A DNA stretch of 64,000 nucleotides from Pseudopithomyces maydicus (lineage: Eukaryota; Ascomycota; Dothideomycetes; Pleosporales; Didymosphaeriaceae), in NCBI GenBank assembly GCA_026873275.1, contig JANTUC010000019.1, positions 310,001-374,000 of the forward strand. The letters are read 5' to 3'. Shown here in pieces: positions 11,527-23,313 of the stretch. The translations under genes and the position numbers were made by a program. The notes under the pieces are model-generated. The model was given only the letters and a program-made list of their open reading frames with translations. It made no database searches and had not been told where the DNA came from. Each line of letters starts with the position of its first letter. The stretch's first letter is position 1.

Positions 11527-11673
11527 GGGTTAATAGGGAGAGGAGAAGTGTGATAGGGAAGATGTAGAGTGAGGAGGGTAGAATAAGGGAGATGGAATTA
11601 AGAAGGTACAGGTAGAATGCATAGAGAATAGAAAGTTAGAAGAAAGAGCGCAGATTACAAGAATTTATGTCAA

Positions 11674-12140
11674 GGAAAGAGCGATGTAGTAGATAGTGGG
11701 GAGGTTTGCCGTTGGCAAGTGTCGAAATGATCTAGTTAGGTCCTCACGACGATCACTGGACGTTTAACTTGGGAGGAATGGATAAGGGAAAGAGCGATGC
11801 AGTAGATTGTGAGAAATGTTGCCATTTACTAGTATCGACTACTCAATTATTAATATAAGAATTAAATAGATTATGCTCACACTAGTTTCAGGTAAACTAA
11901 ATATACCGGATTCGTCCAAAATATAAAAGAGCACTAAACCAATAGACTGGATTTGAAAGACTATGCTATTTCAAGCTATATCCCAACCCCACCAAATCGA
12001 TATAATGAAGGAGCGATGTAGCAGATAGTGGGGAACTGTGCTATTTGCTGGCATGTGGATGATCAGATTAGATCCACACAACGATGATTCAACGACAGAA
12101 AGACTGGGTAATTGGTGTAGGGAAAGAGCGATGCATGTTT
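11674..12140 (+). repeat. degenerate ~112-bp repeat with GGGAAAGAGCGATG core
   Basis: The core GGAAAGAGCGATGYAGYAGA recurs at about 11674, 11786, 12010 and 12120. The 11674 and 12010 copies share a further flank (GTGGGGA, TGATC, TAGRTCC, ACGATGATC-like) that leads into the next core 110-112 bp on, so the array is two diverged copies of a two-core unit. The surrounding interval 11527-12427 has no recognisable gene. Confidence 0.65.
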
Positions 12141-12427
12141 CCCCACAGGCAACCCAGAATGCATTTAGAGCGCAAAAGGGAGCCCTGCAAAAAACAAAAG
12201 ACACGATTGGTAAAAAAACGCATTCATCTATTCCGTGACAGATGTAAATATACGGCAATCCAAACGCCCGATTGCCTTTTCTCATTTCCTCGCAGCGTCG
12301 TCCGCTGCGCCGTGCTTTCCTTACCATCTCAACCGCAACTCCGCGAGCCCAGGGCCCCCAAGCAACCCGATACGATACGCACCACCCCCTTCACCCCCCT
12401 TCACCCCCACAACCTGCTCTTCTCTCC

Positions 12428-13792
12428 TTACCGCGAAATCATGTGATCCCTCGCAGGCCCCACCCCAATCCACTTCACCTTGACCCCAACAAACTTCTCA
12501 ATAAACTCAATGTACGCCCTCGCGTTCGCAGGGAGCCCATAGTACGACGTGACGCCCGTGGTCGGCTTGCCCTTCCACCCCGGCAGCGTCTCGTACTGCA
12601 CCTCGACCTTGCTCAGGATCTCGGGGTCCGCGGGGAAGTACTCGAGGACCTGGCCCTGGTAGCTATACCCCGTGGCGACCTTGAGCTCGTCAAAGTCGTC
12701 CAGCACATCCAGCTTGGTCAGGTTCAGCGACGTGTAGTCGTTGCACGCGTGCGAGTGCTTGACGACGACCAGGTCCAGCCACCCGCAGCGGCGCTTGCGT
12801 CCCGTCGTGACGCCGACTTCGTGGCCGACGCTCTGGAGGGCTTCGCCGACGGCGTTGAGTTGTTCGGTGGGGAAGGGGCCGCTGCCGACGCGGGTCGTGT
12901 AGGCTTTGACGACGCCGATGACTTCTTTGAGGGAGCGCCAGCCGAGGGTTAGCCCCGTGAGCACGCCGCCGAGGCCCGTGTTGGAGGAGGTTACGAAGGG
13001 GTAGGTGCCGTGGTCGATGTCGAGCATGAGGGCGTTGGCGCCTTCGACGAGGATGGAGGTGGATTTTTCCTTTGCGGAGGCGAGGAGGGGGACGGCGTCG
13101 ATGACGTAGGGGGCGAGCTTGGTGCGGTAGTCCTGGGAGGGGGGTTAGTGGATGGGGTGGGTAGATGGGTAGGGTGGAGGGTGGGAAAGCGTGTTATGGC
13201 CGCGTATGTGTGTATGTTGCGGGACGTACCTTGTAGCGAGCAATCTCCTCGTCGACGTCGTACTTGAGCAGGTCTCCAAAGCGCTTCTTGTAGCCATCCG
13301 CCAGACGACGCATGCCCTGCTCGAACTTTGCCTCATTGAAGATGTCGCACATGCGCAGGCCGCTCCTCGTCATCTTGGTGCTGTACGCTGGGCCGATGCC
13401 CTTCTTCGTGGTGCCAATCAGCCCGCCACCGAGCTCGACCTCCTCCAGCCCATCCACCATCTGGTGCACATCGAACACGACCTGCGCCCGATCGCTGATG
13501 AAGATGCGCCCCTCCGTGTTCAACCCCTTCCCATCCAGCGCCTCCAGCTCCTTGAAGAAACTCGGCACATGCACCACGCACCCGGACCCTATCACATTAA
13601 CACACCCGGGGTTCACCAGCCCCGACGGCAAAATGTGAAAATCATACGTCACCCCGTTCGCAACGATGGTGTGCCCAGCGTTGTTGCCGCCCTGCGCGCG
13701 GCAGCACAGCTGCGACTCGTGAGCCAGGATATCAGCGAGCTTTCCTTGCCCTCGTCGCCCCATTGGGCGCCGAGCACGACGGTGACGGACAT
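12428..13792 (-). CDS. ADE12: adenylosuccinate synthetase
   Basis: Joins IMP and aspartate with GTP hydrolysis in the first step from IMP to AMP. Exon 1 is 13792-13230 and exon 2 is 13132-12428 (intron 13133-13229, GTACGT...CCCAG), about 422 residues, normal for the family. Visible motifs: [65 protein letters not shown] and the end [12 protein letters not shown]. One base is missing just after GDEGK: the CC at 13744-13745 should be CCC so that GK-LADILA reads on. Because this enzyme is normally essential for purine synthesis, a sequencing deletion is more likely than a real frameshift. The start fits the short N-terminus of fungal homologues. Confidence 0.93.
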
Positions 13793-14618
13793 GTCGATTC
13801 TCAGTGATGGGAGAAACGTGAGCGGGGGCAACGCAACGAGGCTGGTTTGAGCCGGGCGGGATGCCGGTTTATGAGGTGCGCATGCGGAGAAGCGAGGCGC
13901 TGTTTTTTAAAACGTACAGGGGCGGGCAGCTTGGGCGGGCTTGGGGCTGCGGCCAATGAAAATGTTTGCACGACCGCGCGGTGGGTGAAGGCCCGGTGGG
14001 GAGCGGGTAGCGGGAAGTGGGTGGAGCTTGGGTGACTGGGTGCAGCAGCAGCAGCGGGCGGTGGGTATGTACGTATGTATGTATGGTCGAATGGGGGATG
14101 GAAGGGGGGTTCTGGGAGCCCTAGAGAAGGTGTCTGGGAGCGATTGCGAGGGCAATTGAGGCTGCGGAGGCGGTATTCCGGCGTGCGCAGAGGCGTTGAG
14201 GCTCAAATGGAGGGGCTCGTCTTCGTGTGCCCCGCCCCCACCAAAACTTTGTCGGTGACGCGATGTCGCACATTTTTATGGCTGGTTTTGGACCAATCAG
14301 AGTGCGGGGATCTGCGTTACGTGATGCGTCTTGGGCATCTTCTCGGTAACATCGGAGGGGCCTGTTACCTGAGTGGATTATGTTGGTAGTCTAGTAGATT
14401 TCAGTCTCTTAATTGGTATCGTAGGGGTGTGATACATATTTCAGTCTTTTCATAATGCTGTGAGGACCTCGCCAGACTATATCAAAAATTATTCTATCTC
14501 TTTTCACGTTCTAAGAATTTCATGACAGTCATGTAATAAATATAACTAATTCACTGGAAAGGACACATTAGAACGAAAAACTGTTCTCACAATGCTAGCT
14601 CTGCACTTTTCTGTTTAA
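13793..14618. other. intergenic, no gene seen
   Basis: Upstream region of adenylosuccinate synthetase. It is GC-rich near the start codon and becomes AT-rich past 14400. No exon or RNA gene was recognised. Confidence 0.55.
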
Positions 14619-15740
14619 CTAATTGTAGTGCTTTGAGTACTGGCGGGAGCCGGGGAAGTATCTTCTTCTAAGACTCCGTTTGCAGAGAAACAACGTCTCC
14701 AACGAGTGAACTAGATTACCATCATGATCTTTCCAATCTCCCCAAACAGGCCGGAAACTCTCCCAGTAAGGCTGGAATCTCTCCCACAAATCACGCTCAA
14801 ACTCCTCCGGAAAACACGGCCGATACTCGGACAAATCCTGGTCCAACTCCTCTGGCATGTCCGGCTTATACCCCTCCGGCAAATCCCACCTCGGATCCGG
14901 TAACTGCATCCCCGTTGTCGCGAAATAGTTTATAAGGAACTGTCTCGCTTCGTCCCGTACCGGTTCGCGGACGCCCGCTTCGTCTCCATCATCAATATGT
15001 TCGTGTTGGCTCGTGCTGGACAGGCTCACTGTGGCGTCGTATACGAACCAGATGAATTCCAATGATGGAACGATGGCCGTGCAGTCGATTAGCCGGTACC
15101 TGAAAGTGGAGGGCCTACTTTCGGACAGGTACCCTTGGGTCGAGATTGGACGTTTGGAGTGCTTGGAGCGTGTCAGGGGGACGACGCCCATGATGCGCTC
15201 CATCACTAGGATGGCCTTCCTTCTCGTGTGCGTGTCCATAAAATAGTCAGCTAGGAGATACGCCTTGAAAATGGCGTCTAGCCCGTTGGCGTCTCGAGGC
15301 CAGCAGTGCCGAAGGAAGTCGGCGTGGTATTCGACTAGTTTGAAGTAGTCAACGAGAGCGGTGGGATCGGCCCAGGTTAGATCCACCATCTTGTCGAGCG
15401 CTTCTCGGAAGCATGCTTGTGGCTCCGAAGAAGGATTGTCAACGGCCTGTGGCTCTGAGGAATACTTGTCAACGGTTTTTGGCTCTGAAGAAGGAGCGGC
15501 CTCCGGGTTTTGAGACTCGATCCCGAACACCGTGTTTTGCCTCCTTTCCGCCGAGGACTTTAATATGTTGCGGAAGAATTGCGATTGGCTCTTTATGAGT
15601 CCTTGGTGGCATTCCAGCTTTTTGGGTGCAGCGGGATCTCCAATCAGGATCGTAAAGGTCTTGGGTGGGGGCTTGGTGATTGGCTCGGGGTCGAGGGTGC
15701 ACCAGGAAAGAGCGAAGGAGTCGTCGCTGGAAGCATCCAT
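14619..15740 (-). CDS. BTB/POZ-domain protein
   Basis: Intronless frame of 373 residues. Residues ~25-65 look like the start of a BTB fold (FTILIGDP...KKLECHQGLIKSQSQFFRNIL), the usual fungal pattern in which the peptide behind the probe strand carries HxxLLxxxSxFF. A short Glu/Pro/Ser insertion contains a three-fold SSEPQAV/SSEPKTV repeat (~residues 75-110). Helical segments (VDLTWADPTALVDYFKLVEY, FKAYLLADYF) resemble the rest of the domain. The C-terminal part has another repeating pattern (GYKPDMPEELDQDL, YRPCFPEEFERDL). BTB-only proteins of this kind are numerous in Pezizomycotina and their roles are mostly unknown; some BTB proteins recruit CUL3. Confidence 0.7.
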   Translation of the reverse strand: MDASSDDSFALSWCTLDPEPITKPPPKTFTILIGDPAAPKKLECHQGLIKSQSQFFRNILKSSAERRQNTVFGIESQNPEAAPSSEPKTVDKYSSEPQAVDNPSSEPQACFREALDKMVDLTWADPTALVDYFKLVEYHADFLRHCWPRDANGLDAIFKAYLLADYFMDTHTRRKAILVMERIMGVVPLTRSKHSKRPISTQGYLSESRPSTFRYRLIDCTAIVPSLEFIWFVYDATVSLSSTSQHEHIDDGDEAGVREPVRDEARQFLINYFATTGMQLPDPRWDLPEGYKPDMPEELDQDLSEYRPCFPEEFERDLWERFQPYWESFRPVWGDWKDHDGNLVHSLETLFLCKRSLRRRYFPGSRQYSKHYN

Positions 15741-16402
15741 CTTTTTGCCACAGAGTTGTAGTTTGTGGTTAGTAGGACCTTGTGGTGCGTGGGGTGTTTT
15801 GTGGTGTGTGGGACACGGTGTTTTGTGGTGAGAGATATTTGTAAGTAAGAGAGAAGTGAGGGTGGGCGCTTGGACCTGGTTTTCGTTGCCATGAGTAATA
15901 GTCGCGGGGGAAACTCCCTAGGTGAAGGGCCGAAGTTCATCCTCAAGGGATACGAAGGCCTGGATCAAGTTTGACTACCCAGGTGTGGTCTGTGCAGGTA
16001 CCGTGGTTCAGGAGCAACAGCAGAGTAGCCTCAATCTTATGTCGTTGCTTGATTTGTGCACAGTAGGTGACTGAGCGAGCAATAACCATTGATGAAAACA
16101 AGTCGCTCATCTCCGCAGCGTGAAGAAGCAATAGAAGCTCTCATGATCATTGGAAGATACCACATCGTCTACCGATATTCTCTTACCTCTTGACCATCCA
16201 CGTATCTCACTTTCGGCCCGCCCAAGTCTCTTCCCTCACCAATCTCTACCTCCATCTATTTAATCTCCATCTCAGGACTCGACCTTTTTACTCAAACTCC
16301 TACTTTCAGTATCCATTTATCCCACATCTTCCTCTACACCCAAACAAGGAATCCATCCTAAACGACCCCAAAACACATATCGTACACATATACACTCACA
16401 AA
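15741..16402. other. intergenic, promoter side of two divergent genes
   Basis: Lies between the BTB gene (minus) and the first small secreted protein (plus). Pyrimidine-rich sequence fills 16190-16400 just before the plus-strand start. No further gene was recognised. Confidence 0.55.
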
Positions 16403-16854
16403 ATGCTACTCATCATGCAACTCTACAACCTCCTCACCATCCTCACTATGGCGGCCATCGCCGCTGCCGCCCCTCAGCCCGATCCACCCAACAAGCTCCC
16501 ACCCACCATGCCACTCCCCGACAAAGAGACATGTCCCAAGGAGCCGCATTGTGTCCTCATCACCTACGACACGACGAAGCAGATCGAGCTGGACAACACC
16601 TCGTGTACCAATCTGCAAGACGGAACGGTCTACGGGGTGCTGGTGGCGAGCTGCACGTGCTGGGTTTTCTCGTGAGTACATCCTAACAATGAACAATACA
16701 TGTGTGGTGATGTATGTATGGGATACTGATTTGAGGGTATAGCAATTACGACTGTACCGACAACTTTGACAAGTTCGAGCAGTGTCCTGGACTTATGGGA
16801 CCGGATTTCAAGGATGGCAAGTTGATTAGGTCGATTCGGTGTGAGGGACAGTAG
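16403..16854 (+). CDS. small secreted cysteine-containing protein, copy 1
   Basis: Two exons, 16403-16671 and 16743-16854 (GTGAGT...TATAG, phase 2), 126 residues. A signal peptide covers about residues 1-24 (LYNLLTILTMAAIAAAAP). The mature part has eight cysteines, including CPKEPHC, a CTCWVF segment at the intron and C-T-D-N...CPG. It shares its layout with the gene at 17489: GVLVAxCxC before the intron, NxxCTD...CPG...DFK after it, and the same intron position and phase. No known domain was recognised. A secreted effector-like or cell-surface role is an inference from size and secretion only. Confidence 0.75.
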
Positions 16855-17488
16855 AGCGGGATGGGATAGAAGGTGATGGAGGATGATGGAGGGTGATGAA
16901 ATCAGCCTGAACATTTCACTACCCCATTTCTGTGGGAGTATCTCATGGACTTTGGGGAGCTTGGGGCTGGTTCTTGATGTGTTACTCTGTGGGGTACATA
17001 CCTAGCTGATGTCTGTAGAATGGACCAAAAGTCTTGAACTTGCAGAATAATGTTCATTTTACCTTTTGGTGAGCGGGCTACTAGAAGTGAAGATTGGTAG
17101 GCTTTCTATAGGGTTAAAGGTGAGTTATACTAATTCTTCGCAGAGCTTGGAAGGTAGCCTTCTCTGACTACACACAAATCGAGCGTTTGTCTATCGCAAA
17201 GTTGAATCGCGATCGAAAGGCTTTCAAACTACAGTGCAGGTAGCACTATACTTGGCTATTCCAGCCTTGGAAAGCTTAAATGTACCACTTTGTGCAAGTG
17301 CAACCGTGCTCAAGCAAACGACCATGCCCGCACTTCCCCACCACTATATAAATCTCGCCCACCTCAGGTTCTAGACATCTTTCAAACCCTCAAGCCACCT
17401 AATCGAACCTCGAGAAGTACCCAGAGCGAACCCAGAATCGAACTATCTCACCCGAAGAAATTACAAACACCCCATTCATATCACCAAC
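16855..17488. other. intergenic between the two secreted-protein genes
   Basis: Contains the 3' region of copy 1 and the promoter of copy 2, with CACTATATAAATCTCG near 17340 as a likely TATA region about 150 bp before the ATG. No other gene seen. Confidence 0.55.
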
Positions 17489-17939
17489 ATGTGGTTCATG
17501 CTCTACATCCACCTTCTAATCTACATGGCCATCACCGGCAAAGCCATCCCCATCGACCAGACGCCCGCAAGCCCGCTCATATCCCGCGCTCCGGCTGGCT
17601 GCTCCTCTCCAGCCTGCATCCTCGTCACGTTCGCCGACATGGAGCAGCTCAACATCAACAACGCAAACTGCTACAACATGGGAAAGGAGGTTGTCGGTGT
17701 GCTAGTTGCTGATTGCGTTTGTGCGCTTTGGGCGTAAGTACTTCCCCAACATTCCTCTTTCCCTTAATCTTTCTCTAGGCTTTCTGACCAACGGTCGTAT
17801 TATCGTATCAATGACTAACTGAGAGATTAGGAACTGGGGCTGTACCGATTATATCGATATCATCGGAAATTGCCCGGGCGTCAAGTCGGACTTCAAGAAG
17901 CCGGTTAAGGCTATCTCATGCGCTAACTGGCATGGATAA
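17489..17939 (+). CDS. small secreted cysteine-containing protein, copy 2
   Basis: Two exons, 17489-17733 and 17831-17939 (GTAAGT...TTAG, phase 2), 117 residues. A signal peptide or hydrophobic start covers residues ~1-20 (MWFMLYIHLLIYMAITGKA). It aligns with the previous gene over the whole mature part: CSSPACILVTF matches EPHCVLITY, GVLVADCVCALW matches GVLVASCTCWVF, and GCTDYIDIIGNCPG matches DCTDNFDKFEQCPG. The pair is therefore a diverged tandem duplication. The function is unknown. An upstream TATA-like element supports expression. Confidence 0.75.
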
Positions 17940-18182
17940 GAGGAAGGATGTTGTAGTGCTTGCAGGATGGTGGGTCTCTCGTTGGAGGGCTCTCTAAGGC
18001 ATGCACGAAGGAGTTTGTGATCTAGTTCTATAGGTCTTACAAGGATTTGAGCTCCCGCGATGGTCGGGCATCTCAGTCTACATCAGAAGTATTAAAGTTC
18101 GTGGAGATACAAGATATATTCATGAAGTAAACTACCAATTGAGGATTAGATGTCTTCAAATTTGTGAATCTTCCCGCACACA

Positions 18183-20750
18183 TTACACAATCGTTATGAT
18201 TCTACGCTCGAAGAGACTCCCTTCAGGTTCCCAGAAGCGATAGAATATTCCCACTCTCCGAAACTTATCGCTTCCAATACGCTCAAGTAGCAACCCACGG
18301 CAAGGCTCTTCCTGTACGATAAGGGCCCATACATCAATGTATCTATCTTGTACACCCATATCCAACGTATCCGCCTGTGCCCTACCTACGCTAGACCATG
18401 GAGATCTAGTGTATAGCTGATTCCATTCCCAATCCCACCTCAATTCTGCGATATGCCCTTCAACTCTCAACAAACACTTCGATGGATCTACCGTTCCAAA
18501 AGACGAAGCGCTAGAACTCAACTCAACGTGAAAATTCACAATACGTAACCCACGAGGTCCCGTCATTATCCCCGCTCCGCACCACCTATGATGCACCTCC
18601 CCATCCACAGCAGCCCACGACCACGACGGCGCACGTGCATCAAGCGGCCGTGCGATATCCGCGCGGCTCGCGCACCACATTAGCTCTGAAGGCAGATGCT
18701 TCTCCCAAAGTCCCGCTAGATATGCACCTCCGATGTCAGTGCTGAAATATGCGGCGATTCCGGCGATGGCAGGGAGCTTGTCACTGGGAAAGCTGAGGAA
18801 GCGGCGGGTATAGGTATGGACGAGGGTTCGCCAGGAGTCGATGTTGATGGTGTCGATGTGGTATGTGTTTCGGATGGAGCGGGGAATGGGGACGTCTTTG
18901 AAAATGTGCTCGCGGTCGAAGTGGCTGTTGGTGTGGCAGTTGAACCAGATGCCTTGGGAGCCGTAGGTGAGGGTTCGGCGCGAGAGGGCATGTTCTTGGA
19001 GGGTCCCTGTTAGGATGATGTTAGTTGGAGGATATAACAAAAGGATTTGAGAGAGTTATATGTTTCTTTCCATCTGTAGTGTACAGACGAGGTGAGTACC
19101 TACAGGCGCGAACGTGAATTGGATCTTCGCTATGAGAAAATGTTTCTGGCTTATGTATGTAGACACTCCCGCTTTCTTTGCCTTCATGCATTAAAGGAAC
19201 CTTGAAAGACGCCAAAGGCTCAACACGTTGACAAGAAAGAAATCCATCGTTGACACTGCGAGCGCAAGCAGCCGAGAGAGTTATATACGCCTCGCGATAA
19301 ACCTGCGCCATGTGATTGACTTCTCGCGCCACATCTTCAGGATCGTCCTGGATAATGCATAATGCATCAATCCAGATGAACCGCAGACCCAATTCCTGCG
19401 TTACAATGATAGCATCTCTGATGGTTTTCGGGAGTTTCGAGATAGGTATCCCATTGGTAAAATCCTGCGCCGTCCGCTTCATAGTAGTGAAAGAATGTTT
19501 AACACCCCAGCAGTAACTAAGAGCGATATAGTTGCCGACTTCTCCTTCTTCTGTCCAGCGAAGCTTGGCGATACGAGGCGGAGATTGCGTTCCGATGTCG
19601 ATCACTCTTGCAGGCAACAATCCTGGAGTTGTAGGACACTCTTCATGTTTCGTGCATTCTTCGAGCCATTGGCGTGCTAGTTTGAAGCTTTCCTCTGCTG
19701 GGAGCGATAATCGGGGTGGCCTTGATGTAATCCATTTTGCAGCGGGACTTTCTATAAAGAGTCAAAACCTACTTCACTGAAGCCACTTAATTCCTGAATT
19801 CCGTTTTTCTTTTCATTTTTCTTAGTGAATAAAAATCATGGACTAGTCGGCTAAAACAACGACCACCGATTCTGCATCTGTAGACTGCTATATGAAACAT
19901 ATGTCACTGACCTGCAGTTGTATACCCTGTGAAGCGCATTGATCTTGGGTATTCATACGTGCTTGCGTATTTATTGTAAGCCGTTGCATTCTTTTCCGCA
20001 TTTGGCTCCGTCGCGCAAAGTCTATCCAGTAATTCAGGATCAAGTCGATAATCAATGTTTAGGGTCCCATCAACGGTGCTCAACATGCTAAAATTCATCC
20101 CGATGCACAGTCCCACAGCTTGGTCGATATAATCTAAATCACTAATAGAATCATCTTGAGAATATACGAATCGATTTGGGATTCTCCGGTAGTATGCCGA
20201 GATGCGGCGTTCTTTAAGTGCGGCTTTGAAATCGCGCAGATTTTCACTGAGTAGTTCGAAAATCCATTGGCCTAAAATGCAATGATCTGATAGTGCTCTG
20301 GCTAGAGTTACGCTGTTGTGATGCTTTGTTTCTGAATGAAAATAAGTTGTAATGGATTGCTGTTCCTTGCTGAATATTCATATGCAATTAGTCCTCATCG
20401 CTGATCAATATAACGTAATACTGTAGACCGAATTCAAGATCATGAATCCTAGAGCCACTGACGGTTCAGTTAGGATAGAAAACTCACCGAATTCTGATCG
20501 GGTCCCGTATGAATTTTGGATCAATAAATCGGTTGGACACCATATCGCGGACCGTCTCCATTGTCGAAGACATTACAAATCCGCCACAAAATTCACAGCT
20601 ATGAACATTTTGTTCTGTTTCGTCCTCTCCCAGGGGTATGCTCGCTGCCCGCATCTGTTCATAAACCTCTGCTTTCTGAGAAGCAGATAGGGATTGGAAC
20701 AGCGTTACGAGCTGAGGTATGTACGACTTTTCCACATCTTCGTCCATCAC
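18183..20750 (-). CDS. HET-domain (heterokaryon incompatibility) protein
   Basis: Predicted nonself-recognition type protein. The supported exons are ~20750-20487, ~20330-19912, 19751-19104 and 19006-18183; the first junction could not be phased with certainty, the others close cleanly. The HET block is complete: YIALSYCWG, SKLPKTIRDAIIVTQELGLR, FIWIDALCIIQDDPEDVARE, MAQVYREAYITLSA, then RAWTLQEHALSRRTLTYG across the last intron (donor GTAGGT at 19103). The C-terminal ARAPSWSWAAVDG motif is also typical. The N-terminal exon has a CEFCGG pair of unknown role. HET domains trigger a death response in the known incompatibility systems; here only the family is clear, not the partner. Confidence 0.85.
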
Positions 20751-21411
20751 TCATCGTTGCCCTGGTATATTTAGAAATAGAGTACAATCTGCAAATACAA
20801 CATGATATACAGAATGAAAGTGGAAACGGTGTGCAAGAGGATGGACAGGTAAAGACTATGAGATGGCAAGCCTACCCCGCGCTTGTGACCCCCAACTCGT
20901 TAGCCTCGTCGTGTATCACCAACCCCGCGAGATGAAAGCTCACGCCACCCGTTCCTCAATTAACAAATGTCCCTAAAATATATTCGTGGCCGCGCGAACT
21001 TACGAATACTACAATTTATCTAGTTATGATAGTTAGTGGCTTATTTTACAGGCATCATTATTAAGTTTTCAAACGAAAGCGGTTACGTTGTGATCACTCT
21101 AAAGTAATCCTACAAGATGAATAATATCAAGTATATATTATTTTTGAGACAAAGATTGCTATAACTCTATTAATCATCGCAATAATCTGACCAGATCATG
21201 GATACAAAGTACAACGTGAATGTCGTTGCAAAACCATTTAGATTATGATAATACAAACAGAAACGAGTAAAGGCAACAAGTAGTGTCTATAGTCTAAAAT
21301 TCGTATACACCAGGATATAAAACAATGTAAAACACCTGTCTAACCCGATTCCCTCTTTCTACCGTAAGTCTCAGCCAGTGTAGCAAAAAATAACCAATCG
21401 CAATCCACCTT
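20751..21411. other. AT-rich intergenic
   Basis: Very AT-rich between about 20940 and 21300, with no exon-like sequence. It lies downstream of the Wss1 gene and upstream of the HET gene. Confidence 0.55.
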
Positions 21412-22833
21412 CTATCTCGACGCACCGCAGATACCACAGCGCCCCACATCACATGCATTAATGTAGCTGCTATCTTTACAAGAAGCAGTCTTACAACGCC
21501 AGTGCTTCGCATCCATGTGCGGGTTTATAACATTGGCGCAGGCTACGCAAGTTATGGAACCAGGTTCGTTGTGGAGTGAACATATAGCGCATGTCGTGGA
21601 CGAGGAGGTTGATGGTTGTTCTGGAGACGGTGGTAGTTGCTGAGATGGTTCAGAGCGCCGCTTGTATATTTCGTCGATGTGTATGACTTGGGCTTTGGAC
21701 GATGCTGGTGCGGTGTTCTTCGAGGTGTTCTTTGACCTGGTGTGCGGTGGATCCGAACTTTCTGGTATGCTTGAATCATTGACAGTGCCTGTTGGTGGCC
21801 ATGATGCCTTTGTTTTCGCGACTGGTTGTGAGTTCCGTGAACTCGACTTAGACGGTATCTGTGTCAAGCCCTGCAGCTCATCCATTTCGCGCTTGACGTT
21901 TTCATCCGCAGGGTCTTCTTCTTCGCATATCCTGACTAGGGCTCTGCCCTTGTCGTCGGTCATCTTTTTGCCATCTACATCGATAGCAGCCTCTTTTCCG
22001 TCTAGCTCTTCGTCATAATCGTCTGTATCGCTGTCTGACGACAACACTTCTTGTTTAATTTCAGGCGGTTCCTTCTTAACCGAATCGAATCTCGCCAGGG
22101 CCGCGGCGGCACGGAGTTCCCTCCCACGCGCACTACCCGCGACCCTCGGCTTACCCTTTTTCGCAACACCTCCTTCCAGTTTGACCTTCGTCTCCTGATC
22201 ATCTCCGAGGGCCTGTCCGCCCGCACCAAATCTCTTCAGGATGCGACGCTGCTTACGTTCCGCATACGACAGACTCTCTTTTGCCTTGTCCCCACCTCGT
22301 CGTCTCTTCCTTCCCCTCCGCGAATACGTCCCACCGCATAGATTCTCAGGGATATCAATCGGATCCCCAACCTGCATCTGCACCGCCCCATCACGCAATT
22401 CGCGACCCCGTCCCCACATCCCATCTCCCGTATACCCCCTCATCCACAACGCCTTGAGCTCCTCCGCATACGCATTCCTAACCTTCCAGAAATTTGCAGA
22501 GTGATTCATATGCTTACAATGCGCCAATTCATGCACCATGACCATTTCCACCGTCTTCTGCGGTAGCCATCTCCCCTGTCGGTCGCGCAGAACTAGCTGG
22601 ATGACTTCACCAGCGTTCAAGTTGCGGCCGACGAACTCGGTGTTGTAAGGGAATTCCTCGAGCGCCTGGACGTAGATGAAGTGGGATTTCATGAAGGGGT
22701 AGCATACTGCAGCGACGCGGTTGAGGATTTCCTCGGCGGTTGTGGAACTGGGACCGGGACGGGTGCGGATGAAGTTAATGTTGGGGTTGGGGCGCTGGGT
22801 ACGCTCGTTGAGACGCTCGAAGCCGAGGGGCAT
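21412..22833 (-). CDS. WSS1: Wss1-type DNA-protein crosslink metalloprotease
   Basis: Predicted nuclear SprT/WLM-like zinc protease that degrades proteins trapped on DNA, working with Cdc48 and SUMO. A single 473-residue frame without introns. The WLM domain occupies residues ~1-190, with the catalytic helix HELAHCKHMNHSANFW (HExxHxxxxxH) near residue 100 and the conserved start GFERLNERTQRPNPNINFI. The middle is basic and acidic low complexity (NLS-like RRGRKRRRGG; acidic SSDSDTDDYDEELD). A hydrophobic-acidic stretch (VIHIDEIY) may be a SUMO-interacting motif. The C-terminus has two cysteine clusters (CAICSLHNEPGSITCVAC and a later CGICGASR), consistent with a RanBP2-like zinc finger. The frame is intact. 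Confidence 0.88.
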   Translation of the reverse strand: MPLGFERLNERTQRPNPNINFIRTRPGPSSTTAEEILNRVAAVCYPFMKSHFIYVQALEEFPYNTEFVGRNLNAGEVIQLVLRDRQGRWLPQKTVEMVMVHELAHCKHMNHSANFWKVRNAYAEELKALWMRGYTGDGMWGRGRELRDGAVQMQVGDPIDIPENLCGGTYSRRGRKRRRGGDKAKESLSYAERKQRRILKRFGAGGQALGDDQETKVKLEGGVAKKGKPRVAGSARGRELRAAAALARFDSVKKEPPEIKQEVLSSDSDTDDYDEELDGKEAAIDVDGKKMTDDKGRALVRICEEEDPADENVKREMDELQGLTQIPSKSSSRNSQPVAKTKASWPPTGTVNDSSIPESSDPPHTRSKNTSKNTAPASSKAQVIHIDEIYKRRSEPSQQLPPSPEQPSTSSSTTCAICSLHNEPGSITCVACANVINPHMDAKHWRCKTASCKDSSYINACDVGRCGICGASR

Positions 22834-23313
22834 TGTAATCGAGGTGAGTGCAACAACGCAATAGCTCGTATGTTAGTAGAAGAGTGGAATTTCGTTTGTG
22901 CACGTGAAGACGGGTGTGAAGGAAATGTGAAGGTATGAGAGGTGGCAAGAGTGTCGTCGGACATAAGCGCGGGGTTAAAGACGCGTGCGCGACGCGGGGT
23001 CACGTTTTTCTGGCGTTCACTCATCATTTTACGTTAAGTCCGTGTCAGTCGATCGTGGAAAATCAGACAATTCTCCTCTAAACTGATCTTGTAGTTGTAG
23101 ATCTCAGTATTTTGGACATCTACCATACTTAGGAGTGCTGCTTCAGTTCATGTGACACAAAGTACACCTGTGCATGCCCATCACCTTCCAAGGTTGCGAG
23201 TTAGAAACGAAATTCAGGAGTAGACAGTCGAATAGACCAAATTCATTCGATTCGTAAGCAGTGTTCAGTTCTACTCCGCAAAAGCAATCCCGAACCCTCC
23301 ACTCTCTCAGCCT
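22834..23313. other. intergenic, no gene seen
   Basis: Promoter region of WSS1 and 3' flank of the acetylesterase gene. No exon or RNA gene was recognised. Confidence 0.55.

Noticed and set aside
13191..13850. Long plus-strand frame opposite adenylosuccinate synthetase
   Set aside because: It mirrors the GC-rich codons of the real minus-strand gene and has no family features.
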